From positions 62,001 to 126,000 of the forward strand of contig NW_027490264.1 of the NCBI RefSeq assembly GCF_050948175.1: a stretch of 64,000 nt of DNA, given 5' to 3'. Shown one piece after another: positions 1 through 12,899 of this stretch (its first letter is position 1; the number at the start of each line of letters is the position of its first letter). The position numbers and the translations under genes were made by a program. The DNA is from Xylocopa sonorina. Lineage: Eukaryota; Arthropoda; Insecta; Hymenoptera; Apidae. The notes beneath the pieces were generated by a model, which was given only the letters and a program-made list of their open reading frames with translations, made no database searches and was not told the origin of the DNA.

Positions 1-2160
1 AATAAAGTTCTAATGCGACTTAAATCGCGATATCGCATCTCATTTCTATGTTTCGTGATAAGAAAGAATATTCATTGCGAATGGTCATGTATACCTTGTA
101 TTCACTTCAAAAGAATGTAAATGCGACTATTGCTTGCTATGAAATAGCGTTTGCAGATATCTCCACATCGAGGCAATAGGGTTCTAATGCTTCTTAAGAC
201 GCGATGTCGCATCTCACATATATGTTACATGATAAGATATAATGTTCCTTGTGAAGTGTCATGTATACCTCGTATTCACTTCAAAAGAATGTAAATGCGA
301 ATCTTCCTTGATAGGAAATAGAGTTTGCAGATGTTTACGTATCGTAGCAATGGAGTTCTAATGCTTCCCAAAACGCGATATCGCATCTCATTCCTATGCT
401 TCATGATAAGATATAATATTCATTCCGAAGTGTCATGTATACCTCGTATTCACTTCAAAAGAATGTAACTGCGAATCTTCCTTGCTAGGAAATAGCGCTT
501 GCAGATGTCTACGATTCGTAGCAAAAGTGTTCTAATGCTTCTCAAAACGCGATATCGTATCTCATTTCTATGCTTCATGATAAGATATAATATTCATTGC
601 GAGGCGTCATGTATACCTCGTATTCACTTCAAAAGAATGTAAATGCGACACTTCCATGCTAGGAAATAGAGTCTGCAGATGTCTACGCGGTGAGTCAATA
701 AGGTTCTAATGCTTCTTAAAACGCGATATAGCATCTCACTTCTATGATTCATGATAAGATATAATATTCATTGCGAAGTGTCATGTATACCTCGTATTCA
801 CTTCAAAAGACTGTAAATGCGACTATTCGTTGCTAGGAAATAGCGTTTGCAGATGCCTACGTATCGTAGCAATAGAGCTCTAATGCTGCTTAGATCGCCA
901 TATCGCATCTCATTTCTATGTTTCGAGATAAGTTATAATATTCATTCCGAAGTGTCATGTATACCTCGAATTCACTTCAAAAGAATGTAAATGCGACACT
1001 TCCATGCTAGGAAATAGCGTTTGCAGATGTCTCCGCATCGAGGCCATAGAATTCTAATGCTTCTTAGATCGCAATATCGCATCTCATTTCTATGTTTCGT
1101 GATAAGATGTAATATTCATTGCGAAGTGTCATGTACACCTAGCATTCACTTCAAAAGAATGTAAGTGCGACACTTCCATGCTAGGAAATAGCGTTTGCAG
1201 ATGTCTCCGCATCGAGGCCATAGAGTTCTAATGCTTCTTAAAACGCGATATCGCGCCTCACTTCTATGTTTCGAGATAAGATGTAATATTCATTGCGTAG
1301 TGTCATATATATCTCGTATTCACTTCAAAAGAATGTAAGTGCGACTATTGCTTGCTAGGAAATAGCGATTGCAGATGTCTACGTATCCTAGCAATAGAGT
1401 TCTAATGCTACTTAAATCGCGATATCGCATCTCATTTATATGTTTCGTGATAAGATGTAATATTCATTGCGAAGTGTCATGTATACCTCGTATTCACTTC
1501 AAAAGAATATAAATGCGACGTTTCCATCCTTGGGAATATCGTTTGCAGATGTCTACTTATCGTAGCAAAAGGGTCCTAATGCTTCTTAAAACGTGATATC
1601 GCATCTCATTTCTATGTTTCGTGATAAGATGTAATATTCATTGCGACGTGTCATGTATACCTCGTATTCACTTCAAAAGAATGTAAGTGTGACCCTTGCT
1701 TGCAAGGAAATAGCGTTTGCAGATGCCTACATATCGTAGCAATAGAATTCTAATGCTTCTTAGATCGCAATATCGCATCTCATTCCTATGTTTCGCGATA
1801 AGTTATAATATTCATTCAGAAGTGTCATGTATACCTCGAATTCACATTAAAATAATGTAAATGCGACACGTCCATGCTAGGAAATAGCGTTTGCAGATAT
1901 CTCCGCATCGAGGCAATAGGGTTCTAATGCTTCTTAAAACGCGATATCGCATCTCATTTCTATGTTTCGTGATAAGATGTAATATTCATTGCGAAGTGTC
2001 ATGTACACCACGTATACACTTCAAAAGAATGTAAGTGCGACACTTCCATGCTAGGAAATAGCGTTTGCAGATGTCTCCGCATCGAGGCCATAGAGATCTA
2101 ATGCTTCTTAAAACGCGATATCGCACCTCACATCTATGTTTCGTGATAAGATGTAATATT

Positions 2161-5100
2161 CATTGCGTAGTGTCATGTATACCTCGTATTCACTTCAAAA
2201 GAATGTAAATGCGACTCTTCCTTGCAAAGAAATAGCGTTTGCAGATGCCTACATATCGTAGCAATAGAATTCTAATGCTTCTTAGATCGCGATATCGCAT
2301 CTCATTTCTATGTTTCGCGATAAGTTATAATATTCATTCAGAAGTGTCATGTATACCTCGAATTCACTTCAAAAGAATGTAAATGCGACACGTCCATGCT
2401 AGGAAATGGCGTTTGCAGATATCTCCGCATCGAGGCAATAGGGTTCTAATGCTCCTTAAAACGCGATATCGCATCTCATTTCTATGTTTCGTGATAAGAT
2501 GTAATATTCATTGCGAAGTGTCATGTACACCTAGTATTCACTTCAAAAGAATGTAAGTGCGACACTTCCATGCTAGGAAATAGCGTTTGCAGATGTCTCC
2601 GCATCGAGGCCATAGAGTTCCAATGCTTCTTAAAACGCGATATCGCGCCTCACTTCTATGTTTCGTGATAAGATGTAATATTCATTGCGTAGTGTCATGT
2701 ATATCTCGTATTCACTTCAAAAGAATGTAAGTGCGACTATTGCTTGCTAGGAAATAGCGATTGCAGATGTCTACGTATCGTAGCAATAGAGTTCTAATGC
2801 TACTTAAATCGCGATATCGCATCTCATTTCTATGTTTCGTGATAAGATGTAATATTCATTGCGAAGTGTCATGTATACCTCGTATTCACTTCAAAAGAAT
2901 GTAAGTGTGACTCTTCCTTGCAAGGAAGTAGCGTTTGCGGATGCCTACATATCGTAGCAATAGAATTCTAATGCTTCTTAGATCGCAATATCGCATCTCA
3001 TTTCTATGTTTCGTTATAAGATGTAATATTCATTGCGAAGTGTCATGTACACCTCGAATTCACTTCAAAAGAATGTAAATGCGACACTTCCATGCTAGGA
3101 AATAGCGTTTGCAGATGTCTCCGCATCGAGGCCATAGAGTTCTAATGCTTGTTAAAACGCGATATCGCACCTCACTTCTATGTTTCATGATAAGATATAA
3201 TATTCATTGAGAAGTGTCATGTATACCTCGTATTCACTTCAAAAGAATGTAAATGCGACTCTTCCTTGCAAGGAAATAGCGTTTGCAGATGCCTACATAT
3301 CGTAGCAATAGAATTCTAATGCTTCTTAAATCGCAATATCGCATCTCATTTCTATGTTTCGCGATAAGTTATAATATTCATTCAGAAGTGACACGTATAC
3401 CTCGAATTCACTTCAAAAGAATGTAAATGCGACACGTCCATGCTAGGAAATGGCGTTTGCAGATATCTCCGCATCGAGGCAATAGGGTTCTAATGCTCCT
3501 TAAAACGCGATATCGCATCTCATTTCTATGTTTCGTGATAAGATGTAATATTCATTGCGAAGTGTCATGTACACCTAGTATTCACTTCAAAAGAATGTAA
3601 GTGCGACACTTCCATGCTAGGAAATAGCGTTTGCAGATGTCTCCGCATCGAGGCCATAGAGTTCCAATGCTTCTTAAAACGCGATATCGCGCCTCACTTC
3701 TATGTTTCGTGATAAGATGTAATATTCATTGCGTAGTGTCATGTATATCTCGTATTCACTTCAAAAGAATGTAAGTGCGACTATTGCTTGCTAGGAAATA
3801 GCGATTGCAGATGTCTACGTATCGTAGCAATAGAGTTCTAATGCTACTTAAATCGCGATATCGCATCTCATTTCTATGTTTCGTGATAAGATGTAATATT
3901 CATTGCGAAGTGTCATGTATACCTCGTATTCACTTCAAAAGAATGTAAATGCGACTCTTCCTTGCAAGGAAATAGCGTTTGCAGATGCCTACATATCGTA
4001 GCAATAGAATTCTAATGCTTCTTAAATCGCAATATCGCATCTCATTTCTATGTTTCGCGATAAGTTATAATATTCATTCAGAAGTGACACGTATACCTCG
4101 AATTCACTTCAAAAGAATGTAAATGCGACACGTCCATGCTAGGAAATAGCGTTTGCAGATATCTCCGCATCGAGGCAATAGGGTTCTAATGCTTCTTATA
4201 ACGCGATATCGCATCTTATTTATATGTTTCGTGATAAGGTATAATATTCATTGCGAAGTGTCATGTGTACCTCGTATTCCGCTCAAAAGAATGTAAATGC
4301 GACACTTCCTTGCCAGGAAATAGCGTTTGCTAATGTCTTCGTATCGTAGCAATATAGATCTAATGCTTCTTAAAACGCAATATCGCATCTCATTTCTATG
4401 TTTCTGAGTAAGATATAATATTCATTGCGAAGAGTCATGTATACCTCGTATTCACACCAAACGAATGTAAATGCGACACTTCCTTGCTAGAAAATAGCGT
4501 ATTCAGATGTCTACGTATCGTAGCAATAGAGTTCTAATGCTTCTCAGATCGCAATATCGCATCTCATTTCTATGTTTTGTGATAAGATGTAATATTCATT
4601 GCGAAGTGTCATGTACACCTCGTAGACACTTCAAAAGAATGTAAGTGCGACACTTCCATGCTAGGAAATAGCGTTTGCAGATGTCTCCGCATCGAGGCCA
4701 TAGAGTTCTAATGCTTCTTAAAACGCGATATCACACCTCACTTCTATGTTTCATGATAAGATATAATACTCATTGCGATGTGTCATGTATACCTCGTATT
4801 CACTTCAAAAGAATGTAAATGCGACTATTGCTTGCTAGGAGATGGCGTTTGCAGGTGTCTACGTATCGTAGCAATAGCGTTCTAATGCTACATAAATCGC
4901 GATATGACACCTCGTCTATATGTTTCGTGATAAGATATAATATTCATTGCGAAGTGTCATGTATACCTCGTATTCACGTCAAAAGAATGTAAATGCGACA
5001 CTTCCATCCTAGGAAATAGCGTTTGCAGATGTCTACGTATCGTAGCAATAGAGTTCTAATGCTTCTTATATCGCGATATCGCATCGCATTTCTATGTTTC

Positions 5101-5640
5101 GTGATAAGATATAATATTCGTTGCGAAGTGTCATGAAGACCTCGTATTCCGCTCAAAAGAATGTAAATGCGACACTTCCTTGCCAGGAAATAGCGTTTGC
5201 TAATGTCCTCGTATCGTAGCAATAGAATTCTAATGCTTCTTAATGCGCGATATCGCACCTCATTTCTATGTTTCATGATAAGATATAATATTCATTGCGA
5301 AGTGTCATGTATACCTCGTATTCACTTCAAAAGAATGTAAATGCGACACTTCCATCCTAGGAAATAGCGTTTGCAGATGTCTACGTATCGTAGCAATAGA
5401 GTTCTAATGCTTCTTATATCGCGATATCGCATCGCATTTCTATGTTTCGTGATAAGATATAATATTCGTTGCGAAGTGTCATGTAGACCTCGTATTCCGC
5501 TCAAAAGAATGTAAATGCGACACTTCCTTGCCAGGAAATAGCGTTTGCTAATGTCCTCGTATCGTAGCAATAGAATTCTAATGCTTCTTAATGCGCGATA
5601 TCGCACCTCATTTCTATGTTTCATGATAAGATATAATATT
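2161..5640 (+). repeat. Higher-order repeat copy 1 of array I (20 monomers)
   Basis: The variant marker CTTGCAAAGAAATAG at 2,221 recurs at 5,701, which is 3,480 bp or exactly 20 monomers later. Inside this copy other markers repeat at shorter spacing: the GATATCGCGCCTCA variant occurs at 2,639 and 3,683, 6 monomers apart. This copy therefore carries extra internal duplications compared with the next three. The boundaries are a phase chosen for convenience. Confidence 0.8.
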
Positions 5641-5645
5641 CATTG
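4950..5645 (+). repeat. Recent dimer duplication (2 x 348 bp)
   Basis: Two adjacent 348-bp (two-monomer) blocks are almost identical. They differ at only a few bases by eye, for example CACGTC versus CACTTC near 4,976 and 5,324, and GAAGAC versus GTAGAC. Each contains the unusual CATCGCATTTC and CGTATTCCGCTC variants. This looks like a young local duplication inside the array. Confidence 0.85.
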
Positions 5646-8250
5646 CGAAGTGTCATGTATACCTCGTATTCACTTCAAAAGAATGTAAATGCGACTCTTC
5701 CTTGCAAAGAAATAGCGTTTGCAGATGCCTACATATCGTAGCAATAGAATTCTAATGCTTCTTAGATCGCGATATCGCATCTCATTTCTATGTTTCGCGA
5801 TAAGTTATAATATTCATTCAGAAGTGTCATGTATACCTCGAATTCACTTCAAAAGAATGTAAATGCGACACGTCCATGCTAGGAAATGGCGTTTGCAGAT
5901 ATCTCCGCATCGGGGCAATAGGGTTCTAATGCTCCTTAAAACGCGATATCGCATCTCATTTCTATGTTTCGTGATAAGATGTAATATTCATTGCGAAGTG
6001 TCATGTACACCTAGTATTCACTTCAAAAGAATGTAAGTGCGACACTTCCATGCTAGGAAATAGCGTTTGCAGATGTCTCCGCATCGAGGCCATAGAGTTC
6101 TAATGCTTCTTAAAACGCGATATCGCGCCTCACTTCTATGTTTCGTGATAAGATGTAATATTCATTGCGTAGTGTCATGTATATCTCGTATTCACTTCAA
6201 AGGAATGTAAGTGCGACTATTGCTTGCTAGGAAATAGCGATTGCAGATGTCTACGTATCGTAGCAATAGAGTTCTAATGCTACTTAAATCGCGATATCGC
6301 ATCTCATTTCTATGTTTCGTGATAAGATGTAATATTCATTGCGAAGTGTCATGTATACCTCGTATTCACTTCAAAAGAATGTAAGTGTGACTCTTCCTTG
6401 CAAGGAAGTAGCGTTTGCGGATGCCTACATATCGTAGCAATAGAATTCTAATGCTTCTTAGATCGCAATATCGCATCTCATTTCTATGTTTCGTGATAAG
6501 ATGTAATATTCATTGCGAAGTGTCATGTACTCCTCGAATTCACTTCAAAAGAATGTAAATGCGACACTTCCATGCTAGGAAATAGCGTTTGCAGATGTCT
6601 CCGCATCGAGGCCATAGAGTTCTAATGCTTCTTAAAACGCGATATCGCACCTCACTTCTATGTTTCATGATAAGATGTAATATTCATTGAGAAGTGTCAT
6701 GTATACCTCGTATTCACTTCAAAAGAATGTAAATGCGACTCTTCCTTGCCAGGAAATAGCGTTTGCAGATGCCTACATATCGTAGCAATAGAATTCTAAT
6801 GCTTCTTAAATCGCAATATCGCATCTCATTTCTATGTTTCGCGATAAGTTATAATATTCATTCAGAAGTGACACGTATACCTCGAATTCACTTCAAAAGA
6901 ATGTAAATGCGACACGTCCATGCTAGGAAATAGCGTTTGCAGATATCTCCGCATCGAGGCAATAGGGTTCTAATGCTTCTTATAACGCGATATCGCATCT
7001 TATTTATATGTTTCGTGATAAGATGTAATATACATTGCGAAGTGTCATGTATACCTCGTATTCACTTCAAAAGAATGTAAATGCGCCACTTCCTTGCTAG
7101 GATATAGCGTTTGCAGATGTCTACATATCGTAGCAATAGATTTCTAATGCTTCTTATATCCTGATATCGCATCTCATTTCTATGTTTCGTGATAAGGTAT
7201 AATATTCATTGCGAAGTGTCATGTGTACCTCGTATTCCGCTCAAAAGAATGTAAATGCGACACTTCCTTGCCAGGAAATAGCGTTTGCTAATGTCTTCGT
7301 ATCGTAGCAATATAGATCTAATGCTTCTTAAAACGCAATATCGCATCTCATTTCTATGTTTCTGAGTAAGATATAATATTCATTGCGAAGAGTCATGTAT
7401 ACCTCGTATTCACACCAAACGAATGTAAATGCGACACTTCCTTGCTAGAAAATAGCGTATTCAGATGTCTACGTATCGTAGCAATAGAGTTCTAATGCTT
7501 CTCAGATCGCAATATCGCATCTCATTTCTATGTTTTGTGATAAGATGTAATATTCATTGCGAAGTGTCATGTACACCTCGTAGACACTTCAAAAGAATGT
7601 AAGTGCGACACTTCCATGCTAGGAAATAGCGTTTGCAGATGTCTCCGCATCGAGGCAATAGAGTTCTAATGCTTCTTAAAACGCGATATCACACCTCACT
7701 TCTATGTTTCATGATAAGATATAATACTCATTGCGAAGTGTCATGTATACCTCGTATTCACTTCAAAAGAATGTAAATGCGACTATTGCTTGCTAGGAGA
7801 TGGCGTTTGCAGGTGTCTACGTATCGTAGCAATAGCGTTCTAATGCTACATAAATCGCGATATGACACCTCGTCTATATGTTTCGTGATAAGATATAATA
7901 TTCATTGCGAAGTGTCATGTATACCTCGTATTCACTTCAAAAGAATGTAAATGCGACACTTCCATCCTAGGAAATAGCGTTTGCAGATGTCTACGTATCG
8001 TAGCAATAGAATTCTAATGCTTCTTAGATCGCAATATCGCATCTCATTTCTATGTTTCGTGATAAGATGTAATATTCATTGCGAAGTGTCATGTACTCCT
8101 CGAATTCACTTCAAAAGAATGTAAATGCGACACTTCCTTGCCAGGAAATAGCGTTTGCTAATGTCCTCGTATCGTAGCAATAGAATTCTAATGCTTCTTA
8201 ATGCGCGATATCGCACCTCATTTCTATGTTTCATGATAAGATATAATATT
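5641..8250 (+). repeat. Higher-order repeat copy 2 of array I (15 monomers)
   Basis: This 2,610-bp block (15 x 174) starts at the CTTGCAAAG variant monomer and is followed directly by another copy at 8,251. Monomers within the block differ from each other at many sites. Corresponding monomers in the neighbouring block are nearly identical, which defines higher-order organisation. Confidence 0.88.
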
Positions 8251-10512
8251 CATTGCGAAGTGTCATGTATACCTCGTATTCACTTCAAAAGAATGTAAAT
8301 GCGACTCTTCCTTGCAAAGAAATAGCGTTTGCAGATGCCTACATATCGTAGCAATAGAATTCTAATGCTTCTTAGATCGCGATATCGCATCTCATTTCTA
8401 TGTTTCGCGATAAGTTATAATATTCATTCAGAAGTGTCATGTATACCTCGAATTCACTTCAAAAGAATGTAAATGCGACACGTCCATGCTAGGAAATGGC
8501 GTTTGCAGATATCTCCGCATCGGGGCAATAGGGTTCTAATGCTCCTTAAAACGCGATATCGCATCTCATTTCTATGTTTCGTGATAAGATGTAATATTCA
8601 TTGCGAAGTGTCATGTACACCTAGTATTCACTTCAAAAGAATGTAAGTGCGACACTTCCATGCTAGGAAATAGCGTTTGCAGATGTCTCCGCATCGAGGC
8701 CATAGAGTTCTAATGCTTCTTAAAACGCGATATCGCGCCTCACTTCTATGTTTCGTGATAAGATGTAATATTCATTGCGTAGTGTCATGTATATCTCGTA
8801 TTCACTTCAAAAGAATGTAAGTGCGACTATTGCTTGCTAGGAAATAGCGATTGCAGATGTCTACGTATCGTAGCAATAGAGTTCTAATGCTACTTAAATC
8901 GCGATATCGCATCTCATTTCTATGTTTCGTGATAAGATGTAATATTCATTGCGAAGTGTCATGTATACCTCGTATTCACTTCAAAAGAATGTAAGTGTGA
9001 CTCTTCCTTGCAAGGAAGTAGCGTTTGCGGATGCCTACATATCGTAGCAATAGAATTCTAATGCTTCTTAGATCGCAATATCGCATCTCATTTCTATGTT
9101 TCGTGATAAGATGTAATATTCATTGCGAAGTGTCATGTACTCCTCGAATTCACTTCAAAAGAATGTAAATGCGACACGTCCATGCTAGGAAATAGCGTTT
9201 GCAGATATCTCCGCATCGAGGCAATAGGGTTCTAATGCTTCTTATAACGCGATATCGCATCTTATTTATATGTTTCGTGATAAGATGTAATATACATTGC
9301 GAAGTGTCATGTATACCTCGTATTCACTTCAAAAGAATGTAAATGCGCCACTTCCTTGCTAGGATATAGCGTTTGCAGATGTCTACATATCGTAGCAATA
9401 GATTTCTAATGCTTCTTATATCCTGATATCGCATCTCATTTCTATGTTTCGTGATAAGGTATAATATTCATTGCGAAGTGTCATGTGTACCTCGTATTCC
9501 GCTCAAAAGAATGTAAATGCGACACTTCCTTGCCAGGAAATAGCGTTTGCTAATGTCTTCGTATCGTAGCAATATAGATCTAATGCTTCTTAAAACGCAA
9601 TATCGCATCTCATTTCTATGTTTCTGAGTAAGATATAATATTCATTGCGAAGAGTCATGTATACCTCGTATTCACACCAAACGAATGTAAATGCGACACT
9701 TCCTTGCTAGAAAATAGCGTATTCAGATGTCTACGTATCGTAGCAATAGAGTTCTAATGCTTCTCAGATCGCAATATCGCATCTCATTTCTATGTTTTGT
9801 GATAAGATGTAATATTCATTGCGAAGTGTCATGTACACCTCGTAGACACTTCAAAAGAATGTAAGTGCGACACTTCCATGCTAGGAAATAGCGTTTGCAG
9901 ATGTCTCCGCATCGAGGCAATAGAGTTCTAATGCTTCTTAAAACGCGATATCACACCTCACTTCTATGTTTCATGATAAGATATAATACTCATTGCGAAG
10001 TGTCATGTATACCTCGTATTCACTTCAAAAGAATGTAAATGCGACTATTGCTTGCTAGGAGATGGCGTTTGCAGGTGTCTACGTATCGTAGCAATAGCGT
10101 TCTAATGCTACATAAATCGCGATATGACACCTCGTCTATATGTTTCGTGATAAGATATAATATTCATTGCGAAGTGTCATGTATACCTCGTATTCACTTC
10201 AAAAGAATGTAAATGCGACACTTCCATCCTAGGAAATAGCGTTTGCAGATGTCTACGTATCGTAGCAATAGAATTCTAATGCTTCTTAGATCGCAATATC
10301 GCATCTCATTTCTATGTTTCGTGATAAGATGTAATATTCATTGCGAAGTGTCATGTACTCCTCGAATTCACTTCAAAAGAATGTAAATGCGACACTTCCT
10401 TGCCAGGAAATAGCGTTTGCTAATGTCCTCGTATCGTAGCAATAGAATTCTAATGCTTCTTAATGCGCGATATCGCACCTCATTTCTATGTTTCATGATA
10501 AGATATAATATT
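8251..10512 (+). repeat. Higher-order repeat copy 3 of array I (13 monomers)
   Basis: This 2,262-bp block (13 x 174) matches copies 2 and 4 but lacks two monomers. Near 9,170 it passes directly from the GTACTCCTCG monomer to the GCGACACGTCC monomer. In copy 2 (about 6,560-6,910) and copy 4 (about 11,430-11,780) another 348 bp lie between them. This is a clean two-monomer loss. Confidence 0.88.
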
Positions 10513-12880
10513 CATTGCGAAGTGTCATGTATACCTCGTATTCACTTCAAAAGAATGTAAATGCGACTCTTCCTTGCAAAGAAATAGCGTTTGCAGATGC
10601 CTACATATCGTAGCAATAGAATTCTAATGCTTCTTAGATCGCGATATCGCATCTCATTTCTATGTTTCGCGATAAGTTATAATATTCATTCAGAAGTGTC
10701 ATGTATACCTCGAATTCACTTCAAAAGAATGTAAATGCGACACGTCCATGCTAGGAAATGGCGTTTGCAGATATCTCCGCATCGGGGCAATAGGGTTCTA
10801 ATGCTCCTTAAAACGCGATATCGCATCTCATTTCTATGTTTCGTGATAAGATGTAATATTCATTGCGAAGTGTCATGTACACCTAGTATTCACTTCAAAA
10901 GAATGTAAGTGCGACACTTCCATGCTAGGAAATAGCGTTTGCAGATGTCTCCGCATCGAGGCCATAGAGTTCTAATGCTTCTTAAAACGCGATATCGCGC
11001 CTCACTTCTATGTTTCGTGATAAGATGTAATATTCATTGCGTAGTGTCATGTATATCTCGTATTCACTTCAAAAGAATGTAAGTGCGACTATTGCTTGCT
11101 AGGAAATAGCGATTGCAGATGTCTACGTATCGTAGCAATAGAGTTCTAATGCTACTTAAATCGCGATATCGCATCTCATTTCTATGTTTCGTGATAAGAT
11201 GTAATATTCATTGCGAAGTGTCATGTATACCTCGTATTCACTTCAAAAGAATGTAAGTGTGACTCTTCCTTGCAAGGAAGTAGCGTTTGCGGATGCCTAC
11301 ATATCGTAGCAATAGAATTCTAATGCTTCTTAGATCGCAATATCGCATCTCATTTCTATGTTTCGTGATAAGATGTAATATTCATTGCGAAGTGTCATGT
11401 ACTCCTCGAATTCACTTCAAAAGAATGTAAATGCGACACTTCCATGCTAGGAAATAGCGTTTGCAGATGTCTCCGCATCGAGGCCATAGAGTTCTAATGC
11501 TTCTTAAAACGCGATATCGCACCTCACTTCTATGTTTCATGATAAGATGTAATATTCATTGAGAAGTGTCATGTATACCTCGTATTCACTTCAAAAGAAT
11601 GTAAATGCGACTCTTCCTTGCAAGGAAATAGCGTTTGCAGATGCCTACATATCGTAGCAATAGAATTCTAATGCTTCTTAAATCGCAATATCGCATCTCA
11701 TTTCTATGTTTCGCGATAAGTTATAATATTCATTCAGAAGTGACACGTATACCTCGAATTCACTTCAAAAGAATGTAAATGCGACACGTCCATGCTAGGA
11801 AATAGCGTTTGCAGATATCTCCGCATCGAGGCAATAGGGTTCTAATGCTTCTTATAACGCGATATCGCATCTTATTTATATGTTTCGTGATAAGATGTAA
11901 TATACATTGCGAAGTGTCATGTATACCTCGTATTCACTTCAAAAGAATGTAAATGCGCCACTTCCTTGCTAGGATATAGCGTTTGCAGATGTCTACATAT
12001 CGTAGCAATAGATTTCTAATGCTTCTTATATCCTGATATCGCATCTCATTTCTATGTTTCGTGATAAGGTATAATATTCATTGCGAAGTGTCATGTGTAC
12101 CTCGTATTCCGCTCAAAAGAATGTAAATGCGACACTTCCTTGCCAGGAAATAGCGTTTGCTAATGTCTTCGTATCGTAGAAATATAGATCTAATGCTTCT
12201 TAAAACGCAATATCGCATCTCATTTCTATGTTTCTGAGTAAGATATAATATTCATTGCGAAGAGTCATGTATACCTCGTATTCACACCAAACGAATGTAA
12301 ATGCGACACTTCCTTGCTAGAAAATAGCGTATTCAGATGTCTACGTATCGTAGCAATAGAGTTCTAATGCTTCTCAGATCGCAATATCGCATCTCATTTC
12401 TATGTTTTGTGATAAGATGTAATATTCATTGCGAAGTGTCATGTACACCTCGTAGACACTTCAAAAGAATGTAAGTGCGACACTTCCATGCTAGGAAATA
12501 GCGTTTGCAGATGTCTCCGCATCGAGGCAATAGAGTTCTAATGCTTCTTAAAACGCGATATCACACCTCACTTCTATGTTTCATGATAAGATATAATACT
12601 CATTGCGAAGTGTCATGTATACCTCGTATTCACTTCAAAAGAATGTAAATGCGACTATTGCTTGCTAGGAGATGGCGTTTGCAGGTGTCTACGTATCGTA
12701 GCAATAGCGTTCTAATGCAACATAAATCGCGATATGACACCTCGTCTATATGTTTCGTGATAAGATATAATATTCATTGCGAAGTGTCATGTATACCTCG
12801 TATTCACTTCAAAAGAATGTAAATGCGACACTTCCATCCTAGGAAATAGCGTTTGCAGATGTCTACGTATCGTAGCAATA
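10513..12880 (+). repeat. Higher-order repeat copy 4 of array I (partial)
   Basis: Near-identical to copy 2 at an offset of 4,872 bp (28 monomers) up to about 12,880. After that it switches to a monomer like those at 4,950-5,645 (CATCGCATTTC variant), and then the array decays. It retains the two monomers missing from copy 3. Confidence 0.85.
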
Positions 12881-12899
12881 GAGTTCTAATGCTTCTTAT

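Noticed and set aside
7..180. CENP-B box in the monomer
   Set aside because: I looked for TTCG followed at the right spacing by A and CGGG on both strands of the consensus and did not find it.
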